Origin: Magnetovibrio sp. PR-2
GTDB lineage: Bacteria > Pseudomonadota > Alphaproteobacteria > Rhodospirillales > Magnetovibrionaceae
Reading direction: 5' to 3'
DNA length: 64,000 nt
Assembly (NCBI RefSeq): GCF_036689815.1
Contig: NZ_JBAHUR010000006.1
Span: 1-64,000 of the forward strand
Part shown: positions 42,820-52,489 of the stretch, one piece after another
Layout of the letters: each line of letters starts with the position of its first letter
Numbering within the stretch: position 1 is the first letter of the stretch
Program-made: the position numbers and the translations under genes
Notes under the pieces: generated by a model
What the model saw: the letters and a program-made list of their open reading frames with translations, nothing else
Database searches by the model: none
What the model was told of the DNA's origin: nothing

Positions 42820-43873
42820 AATTACGGTTCGTTTGTTGTTGGACCAAATTCAGATCGTATTCCACCATTTCTTTGACGAGGTCACTGAACGGTGTGGTGT
42901 GTTTCCAGCCCAGGGTTTCTTTGGCTTTGGAGCAGTCGCCGAGCAAGTACTCGACCTCGGTCGGACGGAAGTAGCGCGGATCAATCTCGATCAACACGTC
43001 ACCGTTGTCCGCATCAATGCCCAACTGATCGACGCCTTCGCCTTTCCATTCGATGGTGCGCCCGATGTGCGAAAAGGCCAGTTCTACGAATTCGCGAACG
43101 GAATGGGTTTCTTCGGTGCACAGCACGAAGTCGTCTGGGGTGTCATGTTGGACGATGCGCCACATGCCTTCGACATAATCGCGGGCGTGACCCCAGTCGC
43201 GACACGCATCCAAGTTGCCCAGGTAGATCTTGTCTTGTAGCCCGTGTTTGATCGCAGCAACGGCGCGGGTGATTTTACGCGTCACAAAGGTTTCGCCGCG
43301 TGTCGGCCCTTCGTGGTTGAACAAAATGCCGTTCGACGCGTGCATATTATAAGCTTCGCGGTAGTTGCGAACGATCCAGTAACTGTAGAGCTTCGCCGCG
43401 GCATACGGGCTGCGCGGCTGAAACGGCGTGGTTTCGGATTGGGGTGCGGGTGCATCGCCGAACAATTCCGAAGTGGACGCCTGATAAAAGCGGGAGGTTT
43501 TTTCCATGCCCAAGATACGCATGGCTTCAAGAATACGTAACGTTCCGATGGCATCGGCGTTGGCGGTGTATTCCGGAGTGTCGAAACTGACTTGCACGTG
43601 GCTTTGCGCCGCAAGATTGTAGATTTCGTCCGGCTTCGTTTCTTGGATCAAACGGATCAGGTTCGTCGAATCCGTCAGATCGCCGTAGTGCATGAAGAAA
43701 CGACCGTCTTTTTCATGGGGGTCGTGATAGAGGTGATCGACCCGCTCGGTATTGAAAGAAGACGAGCGCCGCTTGATACCGTGAACCGTGTAGCCCTTTT
43801 CGAGCAACAGTTCAGCAAGGAGCGCGCCGTCTTGGCCGGTGATACCAGTGATAAGGGCAGATTTAGTTGACAT
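42803..43873 (-). CDS. gmd: GDP-mannose 4,6-dehydratase
   Basis: Gmd converts GDP-mannose to GDP-4-keto-6-deoxy-D-mannose. The 356-residue protein has the nucleotide motif [20 protein letters not shown], the STSELFG loop with catalytic Ser/Thr, [10 protein letters not shown] as the Tyr-x-x-x-Lys pair, and [14 protein letters not shown]. The normally conserved [15 protein letters not shown] segment reads [15 protein letters not shown]. It directly precedes fcl, and both use the product of manC. Confidence 0.96.
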   Translation of the reverse strand: MSTKSALITGITGQDGALLAELLLEKGYTVHGIKRRSSSFNTERVDHLYHDPHEKDGRFFMHYGDLTDSTNLIRLIQETKPDEIYNLAAQSHVQVSFDTPEYTANADAIGTLRILEAMRILGMEKTSRFYQASTSELFGDAPAPQSETTPFQPRSPYAAAKLYSYWIVRNYREAYNMHASNGILFNHEGPTRGETFVTRKITRAVAAIKHGLQDKIYLGNLDACRDWGHARDYVEGMWRIVQHDTPDDFVLCTEETHSVREFVELAFSHIGRTIEWKGEGVDQLGIDADNGDVLIEIDPRYFRPTEVEYLLGDCSKAKETLGWKHTTPFSDLVKEMVEYDLNLVQQQTNRNFGHDG

Positions 43874-43908
43874 GAATTATTCCACAATATTTTAACTTGG
43901 GCAGTCGA

Positions 43909-44787
43909 TTACGATGACGTCTGGGAAACCCGTGCTGAATGCGAATACGGCAGCAGCTTGGCAAACGCATATGCAAAGACGGAACTTGGCATGCCGCGGT
44001 GCAGCAAGATCCAAAAGAAGTACAGGCCAAGTGGATAGGTAGACGATTTTTTGCGCCATTTCCACCAGCTTTTGAACAATGCCGAGATGCTGTAAGCACG
44101 GAAGTTTTTCTTCTGGATATCACCCCACAACCAACCGTGCTTGTTGCGTGAGATACTTTTCAACATACCAGACTCGCTGACACGGTAATGGAACAGGGCT
44201 TCATCGATGGGGACGCCGAAATAGCCGTGGCGTCCCAGGCGGATGTTGAATTCCCAATCCTCATAGCCGCTGCGCATGCTTTCGTCGTATCCGCCTAGGT
44301 CATACCAAGCGGATTTCGGCATCAGCAGGCAGTAGGGCAGTTGGTTGAGAAACAGCTGTTCGAAGAAATTATAGTTTTTGTACAAAACGCCGTTGATATC
44401 GCCAAATGCGTTCAAATGGCTGTAGACAACCGTTTTGGGGGGGCTGTTCTTGAGAACTTCGTAAGCTGTTTCCAAATACTTCGGATCCAGCCAGTCGTCG
44501 CAATCCAGGGGCAGCACATAGGTGCCGCGGGCATTTCGAAACGCGGTGTTTCGTGCCGCAGGCAGGCCCATGTTCACCTGACGGATCATGCGGACGTCGG
44601 GGCCTAAGTTGTCGAGGAAAGCGACGGTGTCGGGGTTGTTTGAGCCATCGTCTACGAGAACGGCTTCAAAGTCTTGAAAGGTTTGAGCACGTAGGCTATC
44701 CAAGGCTTCGCCCAAGTATTCGTGCGTGTTGTAGCACGGCAAAATAACCGAGATGAGCGGCGCTGGCGATGTTTGGGGATCACGCAT
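43909..44787 (-). CDS. Family 2 glycosyltransferase
   Basis: The 292-residue GT-A fold protein has ISVILPCYNTHEYLGEALDSL, DFEAVLVDDGS and the metal-binding DxD-type motif LDCDDW in GTYVLPLDCDDWLDPKYLE. The C-terminal third contains KHGWLWGDIQKKNFRAY and a hydrophobic YFFWILLHRGM segment that may touch the membrane. The donor is unknown; GDP-fucose or GDP-mannose is plausible from the neighbours. It is the first gene of the minus-strand operon ending with the PhyH-family gene. Confidence 0.9.
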   Translation of the reverse strand: MRDPQTSPAPLISVILPCYNTHEYLGEALDSLRAQTFQDFEAVLVDDGSNNPDTVAFLDNLGPDVRMIRQVNMGLPAARNTAFRNARGTYVLPLDCDDWLDPKYLETAYEVLKNSPPKTVVYSHLNAFGDINGVLYKNYNFFEQLFLNQLPYCLLMPKSAWYDLGGYDESMRSGYEDWEFNIRLGRHGYFGVPIDEALFHYRVSESGMLKSISRNKHGWLWGDIQKKNFRAYSISALFKSWWKWRKKSSTYPLGLYFFWILLHRGMPSSVFAYAFAKLLPYSHSARVSQTSS

Positions 44788-44964
44788 TCTTTGGGCTTAG
44801 CTAAAACAATCGAAACATGTCTGGAAACGGCGGCCACGCGACGTGGTGAAGCTATGGCAGCGGCGAGGCGGGATGATAACAGTGATTGGTTGGAAATGCT
44901 GCTCTTTTTTTCTAGACAGAAAGACCGATTCCCTAATCGGGATAGATGTGGCATTTATAGCGCC

Positions 44965-46059
44965 ATGTTACACGATCCGGTGATCAAAAAACTGATGCGG
45001 TTGGGTTGGGGCGGAGCCCTGGCCTTGCATGGCGCGTTGAATCTGGTGATCCCTAGAATGCGCAATGAAATCTGCGTCTTCTACGGCGGCGCTCGCCCGG
45101 GAGACGTGGGTGGACCGTTGGTCAAAGTGAAGCGTCTGCGTGGCTTATTTGCTGAGGCGTTTTGGGGCTTTAACCTCGTCTACACTCTGTCGAATACGCC
45201 TTACTTGCCGGACATCGCCTTAAAGGTGTTGGCTTGGCGCAGCGTGCCCTTGGTTCACAACCAAAATGGCGTGTTTTATTCGGGCTGGTACGCGGGGGAT
45301 TGGCAGGGGCAAAATCAGCGCATGGCGCGCACCTACCACCAGGCCGATTACGTGTTTTATCAAAGCGAGTTTTGCAAGCGTTCGGCGGACAAATTCTTAG
45401 GCGAGCGAGAAGGTCCGGGTGAAATCCTCTACAACGCTGTGGATACGACCTTTTATTGCCCGGCGGAAAAAACGAGCCCGTCAACCGATCATGCGGTTCG
45501 GTTCTTGCTCACGGGCAAGATCGACGACCACATGTATTACCGGGTGGAAAGCTCCATCAAGGGGTTAGCCGCTGCCAAGGATGTGGATGCCGAGCTGTTG
45601 GTCGCCGGTTGGGTAGCTCCTGAGGCATTGAAGCAGGCACAAAACCTTGCCGACGAGTTGGAGGTGGCTGAACGGGTTCGCTTTTTGGGGCGCTACACCC
45701 AAGAAGAGGCCCCGGGCATATACCAGGCCGCTGATGCCTACATCATGACCAAGCACAACGACCCGTGTCCCAATACCGTGTTGGAAGCTTTGGCGTCAGG
45801 CTTGCCAGTGCTGTATTCCGATACCGGCGGTGTCGGAGAACTTGTTGGAGAAGCCGGTATCGGCTTGGCTTGTGAGCAAGGTTGGGATGCCCCCAAAGTG
45901 CCGACGGACGAGGCCATGGCCCAGGGGATGAAAGATATCGTTGCAGATTTGCCGACGTTCGCTGCTTCAGCCAGACAGCGCGCAGAGCAGCGCTTTGATA
46001 TCCGCCACTGGGAAAGACGACATCGCGAAATTTTTACACAATTGCTGGAGCGTACGTGA
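44965..46059 (+). CDS. GT4-type (GT-B) family 1 glycosyltransferase
   Basis: From ATG 44965 (MLHDPVIKKLMRLG) the protein is 364 residues; the frame extends to 44722 but that overlaps the divergent GT2 gene and is not expected in the family. The C-terminal half has the GT-B signature EALASGLPVLYSDTGGVGELVGEAG (E-x7-E) after FLLTGKIDDHMYY and VRFLGRYTQEEAPGIY. The N-terminal half binds the acceptor. It is divergent from the GT2 gene and starts the second plus-strand block of the locus. Confidence 0.88.
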   Translation: MLHDPVIKKLMRLGWGGALALHGALNLVIPRMRNEICVFYGGARPGDVGGPLVKVKRLRGLFAEAFWGFNLVYTLSNTPYLPDIALKVLAWRSVPLVHNQNGVFYSGWYAGDWQGQNQRMARTYHQADYVFYQSEFCKRSADKFLGEREGPGEILYNAVDTTFYCPAEKTSPSTDHAVRFLLTGKIDDHMYYRVESSIKGLAAAKDVDAELLVAGWVAPEALKQAQNLADELEVAERVRFLGRYTQEEAPGIYQAADAYIMTKHNDPCPNTVLEALASGLPVLYSDTGGVGELVGEAGIGLACEQGWDAPKVPTDEAMAQGMKDIVADLPTFAASARQRAEQRFDIRHWERRHREIFTQLLERT

Positions 46060-46168
46060 TCGGGTTCACTGACAAATTGGATGTAATTCTACGCAAGATT
46101 GGTAGTATGACGCAGCTAAACCTCCGGGTTTCGCTCGCCAATCCTCATTATTTGCCGGTTTTATCCGT

Positions 46169-47140
46169 ATGACGCTTCGAAAATCCGCCCCTCTACTGGC
46201 TAAGCTGGTCGTTTCCATCGGCTTGCTGAGTTGGCTCTTTATAAACTTGGATACGTCTTCTTTGTTGGCGTATGTCAATGTCGCAACGCTGTCGACCGTG
46301 GTCGCTCTGGCGATGGTCAATGCGTCGTTTACGTTTGTGTTGGCCTATCGCTGGGGATTGATTTTGAGCTTTCTCAAATCCCCTTTGACGCTGATCAATG
46401 CCGGAAAAAACATCATTATCGGTATGTTTTTCAACCAAGTATTGCCATCCACCATTGGCGGTGACGTGGTGCGCATCTGGTTGGCGAAACGTTGGGGGCT
46501 GAGCATTTCAGTTGCGGCCAATTCGATCATTTCGGACCGGATTTTCGGCTTCATGGGATTGGTGCTCTTGTGCCTGTTTGGCTGGCCGTTCGTATATTCC
46601 CTCACCGAAAACGAGCTGATGACCATTGGTGAAGGCATCGTCATCGGCATCGGTATTAGCGGTGTGGTGAGCTTGTATGTCATCCAACACTTCCCGGTGC
46701 GCTGGAAACAGATGAAGGTGTTGAGCTGGCTTGTGGGCATTTCCAACGCCTCTATTGGTGTGATCGTGAACTCCGGCTCGGGCACGCGCATCGTGGTGCT
46801 GTCCATCATCATGCATATATTTGATATTACGATGGTTTTCATCGTTGCCCAGGTATGTGACATCGCCTTGAGCTGGACCACGTGCGCGATTTTGTTGCCG
46901 CCGGCTTTGCTGGTTTCCGCAGCCCCGATTTCCATTGCGGGCTGGGGCGTGCGCGAAGGCGTGGTGGTCTTTGCTTTGGGTGCTGCTGGCGTGGGTGTAA
47001 ATGAAGCGATAATCCTTTCGTTGTTCTATGGCCTTATTCACGCATTGACGGGCTTGATCGGCGGCATGGTTTGGGTGATGACCCCCCATGATGAGCTGGA
47101 TCTGGAACGCGAAGAAGAGCTGGTTAACCACACTGTCTAA
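46169..47140 (+). CDS. YbhN/AglD-type (lysylphosphatidylglycerol synthase-like) membrane protein
   Basis: The 323-residue protein has eight hydrophobic segments, starts LAKLVVSIGLLSWLFINLDTS, and carries GMFFNQVLPSTIGGDVVRIW and WGVREGVVVFALG, hallmarks of the flippase-like DUF2156-associated domain family (UPF0104). Members are found beside glycosyltransferases, and some are proposed to move lipid-linked sugars or polyprenyl-phosphate. No Wzx-type flippase is seen elsewhere in the window, so it might supply that function; this is inference. A 109-bp gap before it holds no feature that I recognise. Confidence 0.85.
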   Translation: MTLRKSAPLLAKLVVSIGLLSWLFINLDTSSLLAYVNVATLSTVVALAMVNASFTFVLAYRWGLILSFLKSPLTLINAGKNIIIGMFFNQVLPSTIGGDVVRIWLAKRWGLSISVAANSIISDRIFGFMGLVLLCLFGWPFVYSLTENELMTIGEGIVIGIGISGVVSLYVIQHFPVRWKQMKVLSWLVGISNASIGVIVNSGSGTRIVVLSIIMHIFDITMVFIVAQVCDIALSWTTCAILLPPALLVSAAPISIAGWGVREGVVVFALGAAGVGVNEAIILSLFYGLIHALTGLIGGMVWVMTPHDELDLEREEELVNHTV

Positions 47141-47244
47141 CTGGTTTTAATTGGTGTTTTTTTATAGTAAGACAGTCACAACAGCTGGAAAATCCGGCTG
47201 GTGCGCTCCATTTGTGTTTTGAACAGTTAGCGGACGGCCTCTCG

Positions 47245-48726
47245 ATGCGAATTTTGATGATTAACCCCCCGGCTTTGAACACGGTTGTTGAGCACCCAGA
47301 CGAGCATGGCGAGGAATTCTTGGAAGCGGATTCATTTGGCGAATTTCCGCCGTTGGGGATCTTGTATGTCCTTTCGCATCTCGAAGCGCATACTGAAGGC
47401 CACGAATTCTTCTTCAAAGACTGTGTCGCGGAACGCATTTCCTATGAAGACTTGCGCACCTACTTCGAAGAAATCAAACCTGACATTGTGGGCGTGACCA
47501 GCTTTACGGTGAGCTTGGTTGACGTGTGTATGACGGGGGCGATGGCGAAAGAGGTCAACCCCAACGCGCACGTCAGCTTGGGCGGGCACCACTCCATCGC
47601 CTATCCCAACGAAGCGGCACAATTGCCGGAATTTGACAGCATTGTCGTCGGCGAGGGTGAGGAAGCCTTTACCGATCTGGTGAACTGCCTGGATAAGGGT
47701 GAGGATTTCACTCACATTCGCGGCGTCTACACGCGCGAATCCATCAAGCGATATGCCGACAACCCGGTGCGCGATAAGCGTTTTTTAGCGCGTGTGTCGG
47801 TCCCGGCGGCCTATGTCGAAGATATTGATGCTCTGCCGATGGTTGATCGTAAATGGATCCGCCACTACCGTTATCAGAACATCTTGGGCATCACCAACAA
47901 TCTTGCGACCATTCTCAGTTCGCGCGGGTGTCCTTATCTCTGCACATTTTGTGATGTGCCCATCAAAAGTTACCGCGAACGGTCTGCGAAGTTAGTCGTT
48001 GACGAGATCGAGCAATGTCTGGAGATGGGCTATACGGAATTTCGGTTCTATGATGATCTGTTCAACATCAACGAACGCAAGGTCTTGGACCTCACCGAAG
48101 AGCTGGAGCGGCGCAAGCTGAACATCACCTGGGACTTCCGTGGCCGGGTGAACGGCGTGACTTATGAATCCCTGGTCCGCGCAAAAGCCACGGGCTTGCG
48201 AATGATTTCGTTCGGCGTCGAAACCGGCACGGACGAAGGGCTGAAGATTTTGAAAAAAGCCACGACAACGGCCAAGATCGAGCAGGCGTTTAAGTGGTGC
48301 CGCGAGCTTGGCATCATCACGGTTGCCGACTACATCATCGGCCAGCCGTTTGAGAAATCCGTTGCAGATGTGCGCAAAAACATTGATTTCTTGATGAAAC
48401 TGGATCCGGATTACGCTCAAGTTTCGATCTTAACGCTTTATCCCAACACGCAAATGTATAACGACGCCGTGGCCCAGGGCATTGCAGAGGCCGGCCGTTG
48501 GCAGGAATTTGCGAAAAAGCCGACGAAGAATTTCCTCGTGGACCACTGGGATGAACACCTGACCTTGGCTCAATTGACGGATCTTCAAAAGGAAGCCTAT
48601 CGAAAATTCTATTTCCGGATAAAATATATTTTCCGCAGTGTGATGAAGACCCGGTCTTTTTACGAATTTATGTCGAAGGCGAAGGGCGCTATGAAACTGG
48701 CGGAATCCAACAAACGTGCGGCTTAA
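47245..48726 (+). CDS. B12-binding-domain radical SAM enzyme
   Basis: From MRILMINPPA (ATG 47245) the protein is 493 residues. Residues 1-140 are a cobalamin-binding-like Rossmann domain. The radical SAM core has the 4Fe-4S motif C219-x3-C223-x2-C226 (SSRGCPYLCTFCD) and the barrel strand motifs FRFYDDLFNI and GLRMISFGVETGTDEGL. The last 100 residues are a helical C-terminal domain. Similar enzymes methylate unactivated carbons or rearrange sugars and lipids, so it probably modifies a polysaccharide or lipid-carrier component. It is one of two such enzymes in this locus. Confidence 0.9.
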   Translation: MRILMINPPALNTVVEHPDEHGEEFLEADSFGEFPPLGILYVLSHLEAHTEGHEFFFKDCVAERISYEDLRTYFEEIKPDIVGVTSFTVSLVDVCMTGAMAKEVNPNAHVSLGGHHSIAYPNEAAQLPEFDSIVVGEGEEAFTDLVNCLDKGEDFTHIRGVYTRESIKRYADNPVRDKRFLARVSVPAAYVEDIDALPMVDRKWIRHYRYQNILGITNNLATILSSRGCPYLCTFCDVPIKSYRERSAKLVVDEIEQCLEMGYTEFRFYDDLFNINERKVLDLTEELERRKLNITWDFRGRVNGVTYESLVRAKATGLRMISFGVETGTDEGLKILKKATTTAKIEQAFKWCRELGIITVADYIIGQPFEKSVADVRKNIDFLMKLDPDYAQVSILTLYPNTQMYNDAVAQGIAEAGRWQEFAKKPTKNFLVDHWDEHLTLAQLTDLQKEAYRKFYFRIKYIFRSVMKTRSFYEFMSKAKGAMKLAESNKRAA

Positions 48727-48771
48727 ATCCTGAGCCGTGCGCACTGAATACACAACGTTTTTAAACGTTTA

Positions 48772-49575
48772 ATGGACCGTAATCAATTGACGGACGCTGC
48801 CACTTATAAACTCACCATCATCGTTCCCAGCTATAACGAAGCAGACAACATGTTGCCTTTGTTTGAAGCCATTGAACGGGATGTGCATGAGCAAAATCGT
48901 GAAATCATCGTGGTCGATGATGATTCCCCCGACGGTACGGCGGAAGTCGTGAAGAAGGCGATGTCGGAGTACGGGAATCTGAAGCTGATCGTGCGTACCG
49001 AAGACAAGGGCTTGGTGAATTCCATCAACGAAGGCATTCGTGCAGCCCAAGGTGAGGTTATCGTTTGGCTGGATGCCGATCTCACCATGCCGCCCCATCA
49101 CTTGAACCACTTTTTGGGGCTGCTCGACCAAGGTGCGGATATGGTTGTGGGCTCGCGCTACAAAGAGGGCGGCGGCATCAAAGGTGCAAGTGAAAACGGC
49201 AAGACGTCGTGGTCCGTGCTATTGCGCAACATTCAAGACAGCGAAGATTCCATTTTCGGCATCGCGATTTCGAAGATTGGCAATTGGACGGTGCGCAATC
49301 TGTTGGAGCCGGAGTATTTTGACTATACCAGCGGATTTTACGCCGTGCGCCGATCTGTCTTTGATACCATCGAAGTCAAAGGTAAATACCTAGATTATTG
49401 CATTCGTTTTTTGGTTCAGACGGTGCGCGCGGGCTTCAAAGTTGAAGAAGTTCCGGTGGTGATGATGCCCCGCGAACGCGGCGAATCGAAAACCACCAGC
49501 GGTGCCTTCACCCTGATGAAAATCATGTTCGATTGCTTTATTGTGATCATGGGCCTAGTCACACGCAGAATTTAG
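48772..49575 (+). CDS. Dolichol/polyprenol-phosphate mannosyltransferase-like GT2
   Basis: The 267-residue GT-A protein has LTIIVPSYNEADNMLPLFEA, IIVVDDDSPDGTAE and IVWLDADLTMP (DxD), the order of DPM1/GtrB-like enzymes that load sugars onto polyprenyl phosphate. No pair of C-terminal transmembrane helices is evident, only one hydrophobic stretch (IMFDCFIVIMGLV). A polyprenyl-linked sugar from this enzyme could feed the GT-C-like gene at 33768. It lies 45 bp after the radical SAM gene. Confidence 0.88.
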   Translation: MDRNQLTDAATYKLTIIVPSYNEADNMLPLFEAIERDVHEQNREIIVVDDDSPDGTAEVVKKAMSEYGNLKLIVRTEDKGLVNSINEGIRAAQGEVIVWLDADLTMPPHHLNHFLGLLDQGADMVVGSRYKEGGGIKGASENGKTSWSVLLRNIQDSEDSIFGIAISKIGNWTVRNLLEPEYFDYTSGFYAVRRSVFDTIEVKGKYLDYCIRFLVQTVRAGFKVEEVPVVMMPRERGESKTTSGAFTLMKIMFDCFIVIMGLVTRRI

Positions 49576-49594
49576 CCAAAATCGCCCATAAACG

Positions 49595-49608
49595 GCCCCA
49601 AAAGGGGC
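49595..49608 (+). terminator. Weak terminator-like hairpin
   Basis: GCCCC-AAAA-GGGGC (5-bp stem) is followed by a broken T-rich stretch (ATTTCTTAATATCTTTTT). It is after the GT2 gene and before the amino-sugar module. The stem is short, so only partial termination is expected. Confidence 0.4.
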
Positions 49609-49693
49609 ATTTCTTAATATCTTTTTGTTTCGAAATATCGATAATACGCAAGCTTGTCAGTTGTGACTAAAGTTTAAGCGATTGGATATTTCT

Positions 49694-50917
49694 ATGCTGC
49701 GATGTCGTTTGTGCGATGGGGCGCTCTCAAAACCGTTTTTGGATCTGGGCTTCACCCCGCCCGCCGATAGTTTTGTGCGGGCTGAGGACTTGAATCAACC
49801 GGAAACCCACTATCCGTTACGGGTGGTGCGTTGCGAATGCTGTGGTTTTGTTCAGTTGGATCACGTCGTGGATCCTAGCGTTCTGTACCAAAACGATTAT
49901 CCATATGAATCGTCCATGACCAAAACCGGGGTCAGCCACTTTGACGGCTTTGCCGGACAAGTCTTTGATGATTTCAATCTTTGTGATGAAGATTTGGTCA
50001 TTGACGTCGGCAGTAATGTCGGCGTGTTGCTCGGCGGCTTTAAGCGTCGCGGGTGCAAGGTTTTGGGTGTCGATCCGGCCAAAAACATCGCCGCTATTGC
50101 CGAGCACAACGGCATTCCGACCATCGGGGATTTCTTCTCGCCCACGCTGGCTGATACGATAATTGAAAAGCATCAAAAAGCAAAAATCATCACCGGCAGC
50201 AACGTCTTTGCCCACATCCATGATTTGGATTCTATGATTTCCGCCGTTCAAACTTTGTTGGTTGAAGATGGTGTGTTCATCATTGAGGCACCGTATCTGG
50301 TCCACTTGATCGATAATCTGGAATACGACACGATCTATCATGAACACCTGTCTTACATTTCCATCAAACCGCTGGTTACGTTTTTCCAAAAGCACGGTAT
50401 GGAAGTCTTTGATGTTCGGGAGATGGATATTCACGGGGGCTCTATTCGTATTTTTGTCGGCCAGAAAGACGGTCACCCGGTTCAAGAGAGCGTGGGCAAG
50501 TTTGTCGCCTTCGAAGACGAACGCGACATCCACGGTATGGAAACGCTCACTGCGTTCGGCCAACGCGTTGCTGATCACCGTGATGAACTGATGAAGTTGC
50601 TGCGCTCGTTGAAAGACGAAGGCAAAAAAATCGCTGGGGTGAGTGCGCCGGCCAAAGGCATGACCTTGCTGAACTACTGCAAGATTGGAACGGAAACCTT
50701 GGAGTTTCTCACAGAGAAATCCATGTTAAAGCTGGGACGTTATTCTCCGGGGGGGCACATTCCCGTGGTTTCAGATGACCAACTGATTGCAGAAGATGTC
50801 GATTATGCGCTGCTGTTGGCCTGGAACTTCAAAGACGAGATCATTAAAAACCTCACTGAGTTTAGAGAAAAAGGCGGGAAATTCATCATCCCGATTCCCA
50901 AGCCTGAGATTGTTTAA
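49694..50917 (+). CDS. C-methyltransferase-type SAM enzyme (NovU/EvaC-like)
   Basis: From ATG 49694 the protein is 407 residues (TTG 49682 would add four). It has the zinc-binding N-terminal domain CRLCDGALSKPFLDLG...CECCGFVQLDHVV, a SAM-binding core (VIDVGSNVGVLLGGFKRRGC, VFIIEAPYLVHLIDN), and a C-terminal domain (VSAPAKGMTLLNYC) typical of sugar C-methyltransferases such as those making branched deoxysugars. It heads a tight run with a cupin, an aminotransferase and an N-methyltransferase-like gene, which suggests a branched amino sugar. Confidence 0.87.
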   Translation: MLRCRLCDGALSKPFLDLGFTPPADSFVRAEDLNQPETHYPLRVVRCECCGFVQLDHVVDPSVLYQNDYPYESSMTKTGVSHFDGFAGQVFDDFNLCDEDLVIDVGSNVGVLLGGFKRRGCKVLGVDPAKNIAAIAEHNGIPTIGDFFSPTLADTIIEKHQKAKIITGSNVFAHIHDLDSMISAVQTLLVEDGVFIIEAPYLVHLIDNLEYDTIYHEHLSYISIKPLVTFFQKHGMEVFDVREMDIHGGSIRIFVGQKDGHPVQESVGKFVAFEDERDIHGMETLTAFGQRVADHRDELMKLLRSLKDEGKKIAGVSAPAKGMTLLNYCKIGTETLEFLTEKSMLKLGRYSPGGHIPVVSDDQLIAEDVDYALLLAWNFKDEIIKNLTEFREKGGKFIIPIPKPEIV

Positions 50918-50927
50918 GGAGCCACCA

Positions 50928-51314
50928 ATGGACGTCGTTACCCCCAAAATCTTTTTCGAAGATGATCGCGGATATATCAAAGATATTCTTGTGCGCGAGC
51001 CTGTCGATGCGATCACCGTGATCACGTCAAAAAAAGGCGCCGTGCGGGCCAACCATTATCACAAAGACACCATCCAATGGCTCTATGTTCACAGCGGCAG
51101 CGTACGGTACTTGTCTCAATCCGGTGACGAACCGGTGGCCGCACAAACCTTGAATGAGGGCGATCTGGTCAAAACCGACATCTTGGAAAAGCATGCCGTC
51201 AAAGCGTTGGAAGATAGCCTGTTTTATATCTTTACCCGCGGCCCGCGCGGTGGTGAGAACTATGAGGATGACACGTTCGGGCTGGACCAGCCGCTGCAAG
51301 ATCCCGACGAATAG
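50928..51314 (+). CDS. Cupin protein, possible sugar ketoisomerase
   Basis: From ATG 50928 (behind AAGGAGCCACCA) the protein is 128 residues. The cupin fold shows RANHYHKDTIQWLYVHSGSV and EGDLVKTDILEKHAVKALEDS, with His ligands in HYH and EKHAV. Small cupins next to DegT aminotransferases are often FdtA/QdtA-type sugar 3,4-ketoisomerases, but this sequence is not a clear match to that group and could be a binding or epimerase-like cupin. It lies between the C-methyltransferase and the second aminotransferase genes. Confidence 0.75.
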   Translation: MDVVTPKIFFEDDRGYIKDILVREPVDAITVITSKKGAVRANHYHKDTIQWLYVHSGSVRYLSQSGDEPVAAQTLNEGDLVKTDILEKHAVKALEDSLFYIFTRGPRGGENYEDDTFGLDQPLQDPDE

Positions 51315-51323
51315 GTTGGAACT

Positions 51324-52442
51324 GTGTCAAATTTCATCCCTGTCAATGAGCCGCTGCTAGACGGCAATGAAGGCGAATATCTCCAAGAGTGTATCCGCGA
51401 CGGTTGGATTTCGTCCGAAGGCCCTTTTGTTAAGCGGTTTGAAGAGGCCTTTGCCGCCTATCACAATCGCAAGCACGCCATTTCCCTGACCAACGGCACA
51501 GACGCGTTGGACGTCGCCGTTTGGTCTTTGGACTTGGCCGAAGGCGACGAAGTCATTTTGCCGTCGTTCACGATTATTTCGTGCATGACCGCCTTGCTGA
51601 ACCATGGACTGAAACCGGTGTTGGTGGACTGCGATCCGCGGACCTGGAACATGTCGATTGACGAGGTCCGGGCGAAAATCACGTCCAAAACCAAAGCCAT
51701 CATGCCGGTCCACATCTACGGCCTTCCGGTTGATATGGACCCCATTTTGGCGCTGGCCGAGGAACACGGTCTTAAGGTTATCGAAGATACGGCGGAGGCC
51801 ATTGGCCTGAAATACAAAGGTCGTCCCTGCGGTGGTATGGGTGACCTGGGGGCATTCAGTTTTTACGCCAACAAGCACGTGACGACCGGCGAAGGCGGCA
51901 TGGTCGTGACCGACGATGATGAATTGGCCGAACGATGTCGCTGGTATCGCAACTTGTGTTTCCAACAGCCCCGGTTTCGCCACACGGAACTTGGCCGCAA
52001 CATGCGCATGACCAACATTCAAGCCGCCGTCGGTTTGGCCCAGGTTGAGCGTCTGGACGACTTCATCACAAAAAAACGCAAGATGGGTGCTGCATACCTC
52101 GATGCGTTGTCGCCCATCGAGGGCATTCAGTTGCCCCTGGACAAAACCGATTATGCTGAAAACGTCTATTGGGTGTTTCCGATCGTTTTGGACGATGACA
52201 TCGGTTTCGACGCTGAAGAAGCCATGCAGAAATTTGCCGAATACAAAATCGGGTGCCGACCGTTTTTCTGGCCCATGCACGAACAGCCTGTGCTGCGTGA
52301 CATGAACCTGTTCGAAGGCGAGCAATACCCGGTTTCCGAACGCATCGCACGTCGCGGGTTTTATATCCCTTCGGGTTTGGGCATTACCGATGCTCAGATC
52401 GAACGCGTCTGTGATGTTGCCGAGGATATTTTTGCACGTTGA
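51324..52442 (+). CDS. DegT/DnrJ/EryC1/StrS aminotransferase
   Basis: The 372-residue PLP enzyme has ISLTNGTDALDVAVWSL for phosphate binding, EDTAEAIGLKYKGRPCGG with the conserved Asp, the Schiff-base Lys in FSFYANKHVTTGEGGMVVT, and GRNMRMTNIQAAVGLAQVE. It would aminate a keto nucleotide sugar. With the preceding cupin and the following N-methyltransferase-like gene it fits a 3-amino- or 4-amino-deoxysugar module. GTG 51324 is the start, 9 bp after the cupin stop. Confidence 0.92.
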   Translation: MSNFIPVNEPLLDGNEGEYLQECIRDGWISSEGPFVKRFEEAFAAYHNRKHAISLTNGTDALDVAVWSLDLAEGDEVILPSFTIISCMTALLNHGLKPVLVDCDPRTWNMSIDEVRAKITSKTKAIMPVHIYGLPVDMDPILALAEEHGLKVIEDTAEAIGLKYKGRPCGGMGDLGAFSFYANKHVTTGEGGMVVTDDDELAERCRWYRNLCFQQPRFRHTELGRNMRMTNIQAAVGLAQVERLDDFITKKRKMGAAYLDALSPIEGIQLPLDKTDYAENVYWVFPIVLDDDIGFDAEEAMQKFAEYKIGCRPFFWPMHEQPVLRDMNLFEGEQYPVSERIARRGFYIPSGLGITDAQIERVCDVAEDIFAR

Positions 52443-52489
52443 CCCGATTTTCATAAAGCCTAACCACGCAGTTAAAAGTGAGGCCACCA

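Noticed and set aside
44722-44964. N-terminal extension of the GT4 gene
   Set aside because: It overlaps the divergent GT2 gene, reads as low-quality Arg-rich sequence, and ATG 44965 fits the family start.
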